The position numbers were made by a program, and so were the translations under genes. A stretch of DNA of 64,000 bases from contig NW_025963553.1 in the NCBI RefSeq assembly GCF_910591885.1, forward strand, positions 682,001 to 746,000. Direction: 5' to 3'. Shown here one piece after another: positions 8,442-23,253 of this stretch. The notes under the pieces were generated by a model that was not told where the DNA came from, did no database searches, and saw nothing but the letters and a program-made list of their open reading frames with translations. Each line of letters opens with the position of its first letter. Position 1 is the stretch's first letter. Origin of the DNA: Bombus terrestris (lineage: Eukaryota > Arthropoda > Insecta > Hymenoptera > Apidae).

Positions 8442-11400
8442 ATATGTATAGCTTGGAAATTGTGACCGTTGCTCGCTCGCTCCGCTCGCTCGTAAAAATT
8501 TAGTCCTACCTCACATCCGATGCGATACGTTCGCAAATTCGAGATATGTCGCCACCATATCGAATAATGAACGCAAGATGGATTGGTTTTAGGTTAGGCT
8601 ATAGCTTTCGAGCGAGCACGGCGAGCGAGGGACGCGGAGATGTGTGTCACAATCGAACTGTGTGGCATATGGGGACATTGAAATATTCGCACCAGCCCTA
8701 GTAGCCGGAAGTCTTTATCCTATTGCCTGCTGACAAATGTTTACAGTTCACAAATAGTTTCACATAAGTAATACTATTTCCACATAGTACAGTGCAATCT
8801 GATGTCCGAAATAGCTGACAAAATTAGGTACTAACACGAAATATATGCAAGGCAACAAAAGGTATATATATAGCTTGGAAATTGCGACCGTAGCTCGCTC
8901 GCTCCGCTCGCTCGTAAAAATTTAGTCCAACCTCACATCCGATGCGATACGTTCGCAAATTCGAGATAAGTCGCCTCCATGTCGAATGACTATCGCAAGA
9001 GGGATTGGTTTTAGGTTAGGCTATAGCTTTCGAGCGAGCGCATCGAGCGAGGGACGCGGAGAGGTGTGTCACAATCGAACGGTGTGGCACACTGGGACAC
9101 TGAAATAATCGCACCAGTCCGAGGAGCCAGAAGTCTTTCTTCTATTGCCTACTGACAAATGTTTACATTTCACCAATAGTTTCACATAAATAGTACTACT
9201 TCCTCATAGTGCAGTGCAGTGTGATTTCCGAAATGGCTGACAAAATTAGGTACTAACACGAAATATATGCAAGGCAACAAAAGGTATATATATAGCTTGG
9301 AAATTGTGACCGTTGCTCTCTCGCTCCGCTCCCTTGTAAAAATCCTGACAAACCTCACAACCGATCCGACACGTTCGCAAATTCGAAATATGTCGCCACC
9401 TTATCGAATAATGAACGCAAGATGGATTGGTTATAGGTTAGGCTATAGCTTTCGAGCGAGCAGGGCGAGCGATGGACGCGGAGAGATGTGTCACAATCGA
9501 ACGGTGTGTCACACCGGGACATTGAAATATTCGCACCAGCCCGAGAAGCCGGAAGTCTTTCTCCCATTGCCTACTGACTAATGTTTACAGTTCACCAATA
9601 GTTTCACACAAGTAGTACTATTTCCTCATAGTACAGTGCAATGTGATTTCCGAAATGGCTGACAAAATTAGGTACTAACACGAAATATATGCAAGGCAAT
9701 GTAAGGTGTATGTATAGCTTGGAAATTGTGACCGTTGCTCGCTCGCTCCGCTCGCTCGTAAAAATTTAGTCCAACCTCACATCCGATCCGACACGTTCGC
9801 AAATTTGAAATAAGTCGCCTCCATGTCGAATGACTAACGCAAGAGGGATTTGTTTTAGGTTAGGCTATAGCTTTCGAGCGAGCAGGGCGAGCGAGGGACG
9901 CGGAGAGATGTGTCACAATCGAACGGTGTGGCACATGGGGACAAAGAAATATTCGCACCAGCCCGAGTAGCCGGACGTCTTTATCCTATTGCCTACTGAC
10001 AAATGTTTAGAATTTATGAATACTTTCACATAAACAGTACTATTTCCACATACTAAAGTGCAATGTGATGTCCGAAATAGCTGACAAAATTAGGTAATAA
10101 CACGAAATATATGCTAGGCAATGTAAGGTATGTGTATAGCTCCGAAATTGTGACCGTTGCTCTCTCGCTCCGCTCCCTTGTAAAAATCCTGACAAACCTC
10201 ACAACCGATCCGACACGTTCGCAAATTCGAAATATGTCGCCACCTTATCGAATAATGAACGCAAGAGGGATTGGTTTTCGGTTAGGCTATAGCTTTCGAG
10301 CGAGCACGGCGAGCGGGGGACGCGGAGATGTGTGTTACAATCGAACTGTGTGGCACATGGGGACATTGAAATATTCGCACCAGCCCGAGTAGCCGGAAGT
10401 CTTTATCCTATTGCCTACTGACAAATGTTTACAGTTCACCAATAGTTTCACATAAGTAGTACTATTTCCACATATTACAGTGCAATCTGATGTCCGAAAT
10501 GGCTGACAAAATTAGGTACTAACACGAAATATATGCAAGGCAATATAAGGTATATGTATAGCTTGGAAATTGGGACCGTTGCTCGCTCGCTCCGCTCGCT
10601 CGTAAAAATTTAGCCCAACCTCACATCCGATCCGACACGTTCGCAAATTTGAAATAAGTCGCCTCCATGTCGCATGACTAACGCAAGAGGGATTTGTTTT
10701 AGGTTAGGCTATAGCTTTCGAGCGAGCACGGTGAGCGAGGGACGCGGAGAGGTGTGTCACAATCGAACGGTGTGGCACACGGGGACATTGAAATATTCGC
10801 ACCAGCCCGAGGAGCCGGAAGTCTTTGTCCCATTGCCTACTGACAAATGTTTACAGTTCACCAATAGTTTCACATAAATAGTACTATTTCCTCATAGTGC
10901 AGTGCAATGTGATTTCCGAAATGGCTGACAAAGTTAGGTACTAACACGAAATATATGCAAGGCAATAAAAGGTATATGTATAGCTTGGAAATTGCGAACG
11001 TTGCTCGCTCGCTCCGCTCGCTCGTAAAAATTTAGTCCAACCTCACATCCGATGCGATACGTTCGCTAATTCGAGATATGTCGCCACCATATCGAATAAT
11101 GAACGCAAGATGGATTGGTTTTAGGTTAGGCTATAGCTTTCGAGCGAGCGCACCGAGCGAGGGACGCGGAGAGGTGTGTCACAATCGAACGGTGTGGCAC
11201 ACTGGGACATTGAAATAATCACACCAGCCCGAGGAGCCAGAAGTCTTTATTCTATTGCCTACTGACAAATGTTTACAGTTCACTAATAGTTTCACATAAA
11301 TAGTACTACTTCCTCATAGTGCAGTGCAATGTGATTTCCGAAATGGCTAACAAAATTAGGTACTAACACGAAATATATGCAAGGCAATAAAAGGTATATG

Positions 11401-14400
11401 TATAGCTTGGAAATTGCGACCGTTGCTCGCTCGCTCCGCTCGCTCGTAAAAATTTAGTCCAACCTCACATCCGATCCGACGCGTTCGCCAATTTGAAATA
11501 AGTCGCCTCCATGTCGAATGACTAACGCAAGAGGGATTGGTTTTAGGTTAGGCTAGAGCTTTCGAGCGAGCAGGGCGAGCGAGGGACGCGGAGAGATGTG
11601 TCACAATCGAACGGTGTGTCACACCGGGACATTGAAATATTTGCACCAGCCCGAGGAGCCGGAAGTCTTTATCCCATTGCCTACTGACTAATGTTTACAG
11701 TTCACCAATAGTTTCACACAAGTAGTACTATTTCCTCATAGTACAGTGCAATGTGATTTCCGAAATGGCTGACATAGTTAGGTACTAACACGAAATATAT
11801 GCAAGGCAATGTAAGGTATATGTATAGCTTGGAAATTGTGACCGTTGCTCGCTGGCTCCGCTCGCTCGTAAAAATTTAGTCCAACCTCACATCCGATCCG
11901 ACACGTTCGCAAATTCGAAATACGTCGCCACCATATCGAATAATGAACGCAAGAGGGATTGGTTTTCGGTTAGGCTATAGCTTTCGAGCGAGCACGGCGA
12001 GCGGGGGACGCGGAGATGTGTGTTACAATCGAACTGTGTGGCACATGGGGACATTGAAATATTCGCACCAGCCCGAGTAGCCGGAAGTCTTTATCCTATT
12101 GCCTACTGACAAATGTTTACAGTTCACCAATAGTTTCACATAAGTAGTACTATTTCCACATATTACAGTGCAATCTGATGTCCGAAATGGCTGACAAAAT
12201 TAGGTACTAACACGAAATATATGCAAGGCAATATAAGGTATATGTATAGCTTGGAAATTGGGACCGTTGCTCGCTCGCTCCGCTCGCTCGTAAAAATTTA
12301 GCCCAACCTCACATCCGATCCGACACGTTCGCAAATTTGAAATAAGTCGCCTCCATGTCGCATGACTAACGCAAGAGGGATTTGTTTTAGGTTAGGCTAT
12401 AGCTTTCGAGCGAGCAGGGCGAGCGAGGGACGCGGAGAGATGTGTCACAATCGAACGGTGTGTCACACCGGGACATTGAAATATTTGCACCAGCCCGAGG
12501 AGCCGGAAGTCTTTATCCCATTGCCTACTGACTAATGTTTACAGTTCACCAATAGTTTCACACAAGTAGTACTATTTCCTCATAGTACAGTGCAATGTGA
12601 TTTCCGAAATGGCTGACATAATTAGGTACTAACACGAAATATATGCAAGGCAATATAAGGTATATGTATAGCTTGGAAATTGCGACCGTTGCTCGCTCGT
12701 TCCGCTCGCTCGTAAAAATTTAGTCCAACCTCACGTCCGATCCGACACGTTCGCAAATTTGAAATATGTCGCCACCTTATCGAATAATGAACGCAAGAGG
12801 GATTGGTTTTCGGTTAGGCTATAGCTTTCGAGCGAGCGCAGCGAGCGAGGGACGCGGAGAGGTGTGTCACAATCGAACGGTGTGGCACACGGGGACATTG
12901 AAATATTCGCACCAGCCCGAGTAGCCGGACGTCTTTATCCTATTGCCTACTGACAAATGTTTACAGTTTATGAATACTTTCACATAAACAGTACTATTTC
13001 CACATACTACAGTGCAATCTGATGTCCGAAATGGCTGACAAAATTAGGTACTAACACGAAATATATGCAAGGCAATATAAGGTATATGTATAGCTTGGAA
13101 ATTGCGACCGTTGCTCGCTCGTTCCGCTCGCTCGTAAAAATTTAGTCCAACCTCACATCCGATCCGACACGTTCGCAAATTTGAAATAAGTCGCCTCCAT
13201 GTCGAATGACTAACGCAAGAGGGATTTGTTTTAGGTTAGGCTATAGCTTGCAAGCGAGCACGGCGAGCGAGGGACGGGGAGAGGTGTGTCACAATCGAAC
13301 GGTGTGGCACATGGGAACATTGAAATATTCGCACCAGCCCAAGTAGCCGGAAGTCTTTATCCTATTGCCTACTGACAAATGTTTACAGTTTACCAATAGT
13401 TTCACATAAGTAGTACTATTTCCACATAGTACAGTGCAATCTGATGTCCGAAATGGCTGACAAAATTAGGTACTAACACGAAATATATGCAAGGCAATAT
13501 AAGGTATATGTATAGCTTGGAAATTGTGACCGTTGCTCGCTCGCTCCGCTCGCTCGTAAAAATTAAGTCCAACCTCACATCCGATGCGATACGTTCGCAA
13601 ATTCGAGATATGTCGCCACCATATTGAATAGTGAACGCAAGAGGGATTGGTTTTAGGTTAGGCTATAGCTTTCGAGCGAGCACGGCCGGCGAGGGACGCG
13701 GAGAGGTGTGTCACAATCGAACGGTGTGGCACACGGGGACATTGAAATATTCGCACCAGCCCGAGGAGCCGGAAGTCTTTATCCTATTGCCTACTGACAA
13801 GTGTTTACAGTTCACCAATAGTTTCACATAAGTAGTACTATTTCCACATAGTACAGTGCAATCTGATGTGCGAAATGGCTGACAAAATTAGGTACTAACA
13901 CGAAATATATGCAAGGCAGTATGAGGTAAATGTATAGCTTGGAAATTGCGACCGTTGCTCGCTCGCTCCTCTCGCTCGTAAAAATTTAGTCCAACCTCAC
14001 ATCCGATCCGAAACGTTCGCAGATTTGAAATAAATCGCCTCCATGTCGAATGACTATCGCAAGAGGGATTGGTTTTAGGTTAGGCTATAGCTTTCGAGCG
14101 AGCACGGCGAGCGAGGGACGCGGAGAGGTGTGTCACAATCGATCGGTGTGGCACACTGGGACATTGACATAATCGCACCAGCCCGAGGAGCCAGAAGTCT
14201 TTATTCTATTGCCTACTGACAAATGTTTACAGTTCACCAATAGTTTCACATAAATAGTACTATTTCCTCATAGTACAGTGCAATGTGATTTCCGAAATGG
14301 CTGACAAAATTAGGTACTAACACGAAATATATGCAAGGCAATATATGGTATATGTATAGCTTGGAAATTGTGACCGTTGCTCGCTCGCTCCGCTCGCTCG

Positions 14401-15193
14401 TAAAAATTTAGTCCTACCTCACATCCGATGCGATACGTTCGCAAATTCGAGATATGTCGCCACCATATCGAATAATGAACGCAAGATGGATTGGTTTTAG
14501 GTTAGGCTATAGCTTTCGAGCGAGCACGGCGAGCGAGGGACGCGGAGATGTGTGTCACAATCGATCGGTGTGGCACACTGGGACATTGACATAATCGCAC
14601 CAGCCCGAGGAGCCAGAAGTCTTTATTCTATTGCCTACTGACAAATGTTTACTGTTCACCAATAGTTTCACATAAATAGTACTATTTCCTCATAGTACAG
14701 TGCAATGTGATTTCCGAAATGGCTGACAAAATTAGGTACTAACACGAAATATATGCAAGGCAATATATGGTATATGTATAGCTTCGAAATTGTGACCGTT
14801 GCTCGCTCGCTCCGCTCGCTCGTAAAAATTTCGTCCAACCTCACATCAGATGCGATACGTTCGCAAATTCGAGATATGTCGCCACCATATCGAATAATGT
14901 ACGCAGGATGGATTGGTTATAGGTTAGGCTATAGCTTTCGAGCGAGCACGGCGAACGAGGGACGCGGAGAGGCGTGTCACAATCGAACGGTGTGGCGCAC
15001 GGGGACATTGAAGTATTCGCACCAGCCCGAGGAGCCGGAAGTCTTTATCCTATTGCCTACTGCCAAATGTTTACAGTTCACCAATAGTTTCACATAAATA
15101 GTACTATTTCCTCATAGTGCAGTGTAATGTGATTTCCGAAATGGCTGACAAAATTAGGTACTAACACGAAATATATGCAAGGCAATAAAAGGT
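8442..15193 (+). repeat. 16-monomer higher-order repeat, copy 2 (6,752 bp)
   Basis: This is the tandem partner of 1,690-8,441. The 6,752-bp match persists to about 15,213, where copy 1 continues ATTGTGACCGTTG and this copy continues ATTGCGACCGTAG. Copy 2 agrees with the partial copies at 430-680 and 17,730-17,990 where copy 1 differs, so copy 2 is closer to the ancestral form there. No gene is present. Confidence 0.88.
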
Positions 15194-16015
15194 ATATGTA
15201 TAGCTTGGAAATTGCGACCGTAGCTCGCTCGCTCCGCTCGCTCGTAAAAATTTAGTCCAACCTCACATCCGATGCGATACGTTCGCAAATTCGAGATAAG
15301 TCGCCTCCATGTCGAATGACTATCGCAAGAGGGATTGGTTTTAGGTTAGGCTATAGCTTTCGAGCGAGCGCATCGAGCGAGGGACGCGGAGAGGTGTGTC
15401 ACAATCGAACGGTGTGGCACACTGGGACATTGAAATAATCGCACCAGTCCGAGGAGCCAGAAGTCTTTCTTCTATTGCCTACTGACAAATGTTTACATTT
15501 CACCAATAGTTTCACATAAATAGTACTACTTCCTCATAGTGCAGTGCAGTGTGATTTCCGAAATGGCTGACAAAATTAGGTACTAACACGAAATATATGC
15601 AAGGCAATATAAGGTATATGCATAGCTTGGAAATTGGGAACGTTGCTCGCTCGCTCCGCTCGCTCGTAAAAATTTAGTCCAACCTCACATCCGATGCGAT
15701 ACGTTCGCTAATTCGAGATATGTCGCCACCATATCGAATAATGAACGCAAGATGGATTGGTTATAGGTTAGGCTATAGCTTTCGAGCGAGCACGGCGAGC
15801 GTGGGACGCGGAGAGGTGTGTCACAATAGAACGGTGTGGCACACTGGGACATTGAAATAATCGCACCAGCCCGAGGAGCCAGAAGTCTTTATTCTATTGC
15901 CTACTGACAAATGTTTACAGTTCACCAATAGTTTCACATAAATAGTACTACTTCCTCATAGTGCAGTGCAGTGTGATTTCCGAAATGGCTGACAAAATTA
16001 GGTACTAACTCGAAA
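15194..16015 (+). repeat. Two linker monomers between HOR blocks
   Basis: The first monomer matches 8,864-9,270 at an offset of 15 monomers (6,330 bp). The second (about 15,597-16,018) has the distinctive GCGTGGGACGCGG and CACAATAGAACGG and is repeated near 23,193-23,614, 18 monomers later. No gene is present. Confidence 0.75.
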
Positions 16016-18189
16016 TATATGCAAGGCAATAAAAGGTATATGTATAGCTTGGAAATTGCGACCGTTGCTCGCTCGCTCCGCTCGCTCGTAAAAATTTAGT
16101 CCAACCTCACATCCGATCCGACGCGTTCGCCAATTTGAAATAAGTCGCCTCCATGTCGAATGACTAACGCAAGAGGGATTGGTTTTAGGTTAGGCTATAG
16201 CTTTCGAGCGAGCAGGGCGAGCGATGGACGCGGAGAGATGTGTCACAATCGAACGGTGTGTCACACCGGGACATTGAAATATTTGCACCAGCCCGAGGAG
16301 CCGGAAGTCTTTATCCCATTGCCTACTGACTAATGTTTACAGTTCACCAATAGTTTCACACAAGTAGTACTATTTCCTCATAGTACAGTGCAATGTGATT
16401 TCCGAAATGGCTGACATAATTAGGTACTAACACGAAATATATGCAAGGCAATGTAAGGTATATGTATAGCTTGGAAATTGTGACCGTTGCTCGCTGGCTC
16501 CGCTCGCTCGTAAAAATTTAGTCCAACCTCACATCCGATCCGACACGTTCGCAAATTCGAAATACGTCGCCACCATATCGAATAATGAACGCAAGAGGGA
16601 TTGGTTTTCGGTTAGGCTATAGCTTTCGAGCGAGCACGGCGAGCGGGGGACGCGGAGATGTGTGTTACAATCGAACTGTGTGGCACATGGGGACATTGAA
16701 ATATTCGCACCAGCCCGAGTAGCCGGAAGTCTTTATCCTATTGCCTACTGACAAATGTTTACAGTTCACCAATAGTTTCACATAAGTAGTACTATTTCCA
16801 CATATTACAGTGCAATCTGATGTCCGAAATGGCTGACAAAATTAGGTACTAACACGAAATATATGCAAGGCAATATAAGGTATATGTATAGCTTGGAAAT
16901 TGGGACCGTTGCTCGCTCGCTCCGCTCGCTCGTAAAAATTTAGCCCAACCTCACATCCGATCCGACACGTTCGCAAATTTGAAATAAGTCGCCTCCATGT
17001 CGCATGACTAACGCAAGAGGGATTTGTTTTAGGTTAGGCTATAGCTTTCGAGCGAGCAGGGCGAGCGAGGGACGCGGAGAGATGTGTCACAATCGAACGG
17101 TGTGTCACACCGGGACATTGAAATATTTGCACCAGCCCGAGGAGCCGGAAGTCTTTATCCCATTGCCTACTGACTAATGTTTACAGTTCACCAATAGTTT
17201 CACACAAGTAGTACTATTTCCTCATAGTACAGTGCAATGTGATTTCCGAAATGGCTGACATAATTAGGTACTAACACGAAATATATGCAAGGCAATATAA
17301 GGTATATGTATAGCTTGGAAATTGCGACCGTTGCTCGCTCGTTCCGCTCGCTCGTAAAAATTTAGTCCAACCTCACGTCCGATCCGACACGTTCGCAAAT
17401 TTGAAATATGTCGCCACCTTATCGAATAATGAACGCAAGAGGGATTGGTTTTCGGTTAGGCTATAGCTTTCGAGCGAGCGCAGCGAGCGAGGGACGCGGA
17501 GAGGTGTGTCACAATCGAACGGTGTGGCACACGGGGACATTGAAATATTCGCACCAGCCCGAGTAGCCGGACGTCTTTATCCTATTGCCTACTGACAAAT
17601 GTTTACAGTTTATGAATACTTTCACATAAACAGTACTATTTCCACATACTACAGTGCAATCTGATGTCCGAAATGGCTGACAAAATTAGGTACTAACACG
17701 AAATATATGCAAGGCAATATAAGGTATATGTATAGCTTGGAAATTGCGACCGTTGCTCGCTCGTTCCGCTCGCTCGTAAAAATTTAGTCCAACCTCACAT
17801 CCGATCCGACACGTTCGCAAATTTGAAATAAGTCGCCTCCATGTCGAATGACTAACGCAAGAGGGATTGGTTTTAGGTTAGGCTATAGCTTGCAAGCGAG
17901 CACGGCGAGCGAGGGACGGGGAGAGGTGTGTCACAATCGAACGGTGTGGCACATGGGAACATTGAAATATTCGCACCAGCCCAAGTAGCCGGAAGTCTTT
18001 ATCCTATTGCCTACTGACAAATGTTTACAGTTTACCAATAGTTTCACATAAGTAGTACTATTTCCACATAGTACAGTGCAATCTGATGTCCGAAATGGCT
18101 GACAAAATTAGGTACTAACACGAAATATATGCAAGGCAATATAAGGTATATGTATAGCTTGGAAATTGTGACCGTTGCTCGCTCGCTCC
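16016..18189 (+). repeat. Third copy of part of the 16-mer HOR
   Basis: This matches 11,374-13,547 at an offset of 11 monomers (4,642 bp), and the match continues into the next block as far as about 18,745. The rare GACGCGTTCGCCAATTTG variant at 16,121 and the TTTATGAATACTTTC tail near 17,610 line up with those at 11,479 and 12,968. No gene is present. Confidence 0.82.
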
Positions 18190-20721
18190 GCTCGCTCGTA
18201 AAAATTAAGTCCAACCTCACATCCGATGCGATACGTTCGCAAATTCGAGATATGTCGCCACCATATTGAATAGTGAACGCAAGAGGGATTGGTTTTAGGT
18301 TAGGCTATAGCTTTCGAGCGAGCACGGCCGGCGAGGGACGCGGAGAGGTGTGTCACAATCGAACGGTGTGGCACACGGGGACATTGAAATATTCGCACCA
18401 GCCCGAGGAGCCGGAAGTCTTTATCCTATTGCCTACTGACAAGTGTTTACAGTTCACCAATAGTTTCACATAAGTAGTACTATTTCCACATAGTACAGTG
18501 CAATCTGATGTGCGAAATGGCTGACAAAATTAGGTACTAACACGAAATATATGCAAGGCAGTATGAGGTAAATGTATAGCTTGGAAATTGCGACCGTTGC
18601 TCGCTCGCTCCTCTCGCTCGTAAAAATTTAGTCCAACCTCACATCCGATCCGAAACGTTCGCAGATTTGAAATAAATCGCCTCCATGTCGAATGACTATC
18701 GCAAGAGGGATTGGTTTTAGGTTAGGCTATAGCTTTCGAGCGAGCACGGTGAGCGAGGGACGCGGAGAGGTGTGTCACAATCGAACGGTGTGGCACACGG
18801 GGACATTGAAATATTCGCACCAGCCCGAGGAGCCGGAAGTCTTTATCCTATTGCCTACTGACAAGTGTTTACAGTTCACCAATAGTTTCACATAAGTAGT
18901 ACTATTTCCACATAGTACAGTGCAATCTGATGTGCGAAATGGCTGACAAAATTAGGTACTAACACGAAATATATGCAAGGCAGTATGAGGTAAATGTATA
19001 GCTTGGAAATTGCGACCGTTGCTCGCTCGCTCCTCTCGCTCGTAAAAATTTAGTCCAACCTCACATCCGATCCGAAACGTTCGCAGATTTGAAATAAATC
19101 GCCTCCATGTCGAATGACTATCGCAAGAGGGATTGGTTTTAGGTTAGGCTATAGCTTTCGAGCGAGCGCATCGAGCGAGGGACGCGGAGAGGTGTGTCAC
19201 AATCGATCGGTGTGGCACACTGGGACATTGACATAATCGCACCAGCCCGAGGAGCCAGAAGTCTTTATTCTATTGCCTACTGACAAATGTTTACAGTTCA
19301 CCAATAGTTTCACATAAATAGTACTAGTTCCTCATAGTACAGTGCAATGTGATTTCCGAAATGGCTGACAAAATTAGGTACTAACACGAAATATATGCAA
19401 GGCAATATATGGTATATGTATAGCTTGGAAATTGTGACCGTTGCTCGCTCGCTCCGCTCGCTCGTAAAAATTTAGTCCTACCTCACATCCGATGCGATAC
19501 GTTCGCAAATTCGAGATATGTCGCCACCATATCGAATAATGAACGCAAGATGGATTGGTTTTAGGTTAGGCTATAGCTTTCGAGCGAGCACGGCGAGCGA
19601 GGGACGCGGAGATGTGTGTCACAATCGATCGGTGTGGCACACCGGGACATTGACATAATCGCACCAGCCCGAGGAGCCAGAAGTCTTTATTCTATTGCCT
19701 ACTGACAAATGTTTACTGTTCACCAATAGTTTCACATAAATAGTACTATTTCCTCATAGTACAGTGCAATGTGATTTCCGAAATGGCTGACAAAATTAGG
19801 TACTAACACGAAATATATGCAAGGCAATATATGGTATATGTATAGCTTCGAAATTGTGACCGTTGCTCGCTCGCTCCGCTCGCTCGTAAAAATTTCGTCC
19901 AACCTCACATCAGATGCGATACGTTCGCAAATTCGAGATATGTCGCCACCATATCGAATAATGTACGCAGGATGGATTGGTTATAGGTTAGGCTATAGCT
20001 TTCGAGCGAGCACGGCGAACGAGGGACGCGGAGAGGCGTGTCACAATCGAACGGTGTGGCGCACGGGGACATTGAAGTATTCGCACCAGCCCGAGGAGCC
20101 GGAAGTCTTTATCCTATTGCCTACTGCCAAATGTTTACAGTTCACCAATAGTTTCACATAAATAGTACTATTTCCTCATAGTGCAGTGTAATGTGATTTC
20201 CGAAATGGCTGACAAAATTAGGTACTAACACGAAATATATGCAAGGCAATAAAAGGTATATGTATAGCTTGGAAATTGCGACCGTAGCTCGCTCGCTCCG
20301 CTCGCTCGTAAAAATTTAGTCCAACCTCACATCCGATGCGATACGTTCGCAAATTCGAGATAAGTCGCCTCCATGTCGAATGACTATCGCAAGAGGGATT
20401 GGTTTTAGGTTAGGCTATAGCTTTCGAGCGAGCGCATCGAGCGAGGGACGCGGAGAGGTGTGTCACAATCGAACGGTGTGGCACACTGGGACATTGAAAT
20501 AATCGCACCAGTCCGAGGAGCCAGAAGTCTTTCTTCTATTGCCTACTGACAAATGTTTACATTTCACCAATAGTTTCACATAAATAGTACTACTTCCTCA
20601 TAGTGCAGTGCAGTGTGATTTCCGAAATGGCTGACAAAATTAGGTACTAACACGAAATATATGCAAGGCAATATAAGGTATATGTATAGCTTGGAAATTG
20701 GGAACGTTGCTCGCTCGCTCC
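18190..20721 (+). repeat. 6-monomer higher-order repeat, copy 1 (2,532 bp)
   Basis: It repeats at +2,532 bp (6 x 422). The breakpoint falls between ATTGGGAACG and AAAAATTAAGTCC, roughly 20,703-20,736 at the copy junction. The first two monomers themselves contain a single-monomer duplication: the GACAAGTG variant occurs at 18,438 and again at 18,860, exactly 422 bp apart. The block holds one copy of the monomer with the longest open frame (19,817-20,161). Confidence 0.88.
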
Positions 20722-23253
20722 GCTCGCTCGTAAAAATTAAGTCCAACCTCACATCCGATGCGATACGTTCGCAAATTCGAGATATGTCGCCACCATATTG
20801 AATAGTGAACGCAAGAGGGATTGGTTTTAGGTTAGGCTATAGCTTTCGAGCGAGCACGGCCGGCGAGGGACGCGGAGAGGTGTGTCACAATCGAACGGTG
20901 TGGCACACGGGGACATTGAAATATTCGCACCAGCCCGAGGAGCCGGAAGTCTTTATCCTATTGCCTACTGACAAGTGTTTACAGTTCACCAATAGTTTCA
21001 CATAAGTAGTACTATTTCCACATAGTACAGTGCAATCTGATGTGCGAAATGGCTGACAAAATTAGGTACTAACACGAAATATATGCAAGGCAGTATGAGG
21101 TAAATGTATAGCTTGGAAATTGCGACCGTTGCTCGCTCGCTCCTCTCGCTCGTAAAAATTTAGTCCAACCTCACATCCGATCCGAAACGTTCGCAGATTT
21201 GAAATAAATCGCCTCCATGTCGAATGACTATCGCAAGAGGGATTGGTTTTAGGTTAGGCTATAGCTTTCGAGCGAGCACGGTGAGCGAGGGACGCGGAGA
21301 GGTGTGTCACAATCGAACGGTGTGGCACACGGGGACATTGAAATATTCGCACCAGCCCGAGGAGCCGGAAGTCTTTATCCTATTGCCTACTGACAAGTGT
21401 TTACAGTTCACCAATAGTTTCACATAAGTAGTACTATTTCCACATAGTACAGTGCAATCTGATGTGCGAAATGGCTGACAAAATTAGGTACTAACACGAA
21501 ATATATGCAAGGCAGTATGAGGTAAATGTATAGCTTGGAAATTGCGACCGTTGCTCGCTCGCTCCTCTCGCTCGTAAAAATTTAGTCCAACCTCACATCC
21601 GATCCGAAACGTTCGCAGATTTGAAATAAATCGCCTCCATGTCGAATGACTATCGCAAGAGGGATTGGTTTTAGGTTAGGCTATAGCTTTCGAGCGAGCG
21701 CATCGAGCGAGGGACGCGGAGAGGTGTGTCACAATCGATCGGTGTGGCACACTGGGACATTGACATAATCGCACCAGCCCGAGGAGCCAGAAGTCTTTAT
21801 TCTATTGCCTACTGACAAATGTTTACAGTTCACCAATAGTTTCACATAAATAGTACTAGTTCCTCATAGTACAGTGCAATGTGATTTCCGAAATGGCTGA
21901 CAAAATTAGGTACTAACACGAAATATATGCAAGGCAATATATGGTATATGTATAGCTTGGAAATTGTGACCGTTGCTCGCTCGCTCCGCTCGCTCGTAAA
22001 AATTTAGTCCTACCTCACATCCGATGCGATACGTTCGCAAATTCGAGATATGTCGCCACCATATCGAATAATGAACGCAAGATGGATTGGTTTTAGGTTA
22101 GGCTATAGCTTTCGAGCGAGCACGGCGAGCGAGGGACGCGGAGATGTGTGTCACAATCGATCGGTGTGGCACACCGGGACATTGACATAATCGCACCAGC
22201 CCGAGGAGCCAGAAGTCTTTATTCTATTGCCTACTGACAAATGTTTACTGTTCACCAATAGTTTCACATAAATAGTACTATTTCCTCATAGTACAGTGCA
22301 ATGTGATTTCCGAAATGGCTGACAAAATTAGGTACTAACACGAAATATATGCAAGGCAATATATGGTATATGTATAGCTTCGAAATTGTGACCGTTGCTC
22401 GCTCGCTCCGCTCGCTCGTAAAAATTTCGTCCAACCTCACATCAGATGCGATACGTTCGCAAATTCGAGATATGTCGCCACCATATCGAATAATGTACGC
22501 AGGATGGATTGGTTATAGGTTAGGCTATAGCTTTCGAGCGAGCACGGCGAACGAGGGACGCGGAGAGGCGTGTCACAATCGAACGGTGTGGCGCACGGGG
22601 ACATTGAAGTATTCGCACCAGCCCGAGGAGCCGGAAGTCTTTATCCTATTGCCTACTGCCAAATGTTTACAGTTCACCAATAGTTTCACATAAATAGTAC
22701 TATTTCCTCATAGTGCAGTGTAATGTGATTTCCGAAATGGCTGACAAAATTAGGTACTAACACGAAATATATGCAAGGCAATAAAAGGTATATGTATAGC
22801 TTGGAAATTGCGACCGTAGCTCGCTCGCTCCGCTCGCTCGTAAAAATTTAGTCCAACCTCACATCCGATGCGATACGTTCGCAAATTCGAGATAAGTCGC
22901 CTCCATGTCGAATGACTATCGCAAGAGGGATTGGTTTTAGGTTAGGCTATAGCTTTCGAGCGAGCGCATCGAGCGAGGGACGCGGAGAGGTGTGTCACAA
23001 TCGAACGGTGTGGCACACTGGGACATTGAAATAATCGCACCAGTCCGAGGAGCCAGAAGTCTTTCTTCTATTGCCTACTGACAAATGTTTACATTTCACC
23101 AATAGTTTCACATAAATAGTACTACTTCCTCATAGTGCAGTGCAGTGTGATTTCCGAAATGGCTGACAAAATTAGGTACTAACACGAAATATATGCAAGG
23201 CAATATAAGGTATATGTATAGCTTGGAAATTGGGAACGTTGCTCGCTCGCTCC
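20722..23253 (+). repeat. 6-monomer higher-order repeat, copy 2 (2,532 bp)
   Basis: This is the tandem partner of 18,190-20,721 and appears almost identical by eye, including rare shared variants such as GTACTAGTTCC and CACACCGGGACATTGACATAATC. It is probably the most recent large duplication of the left domain. No gene is present. Confidence 0.88.
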
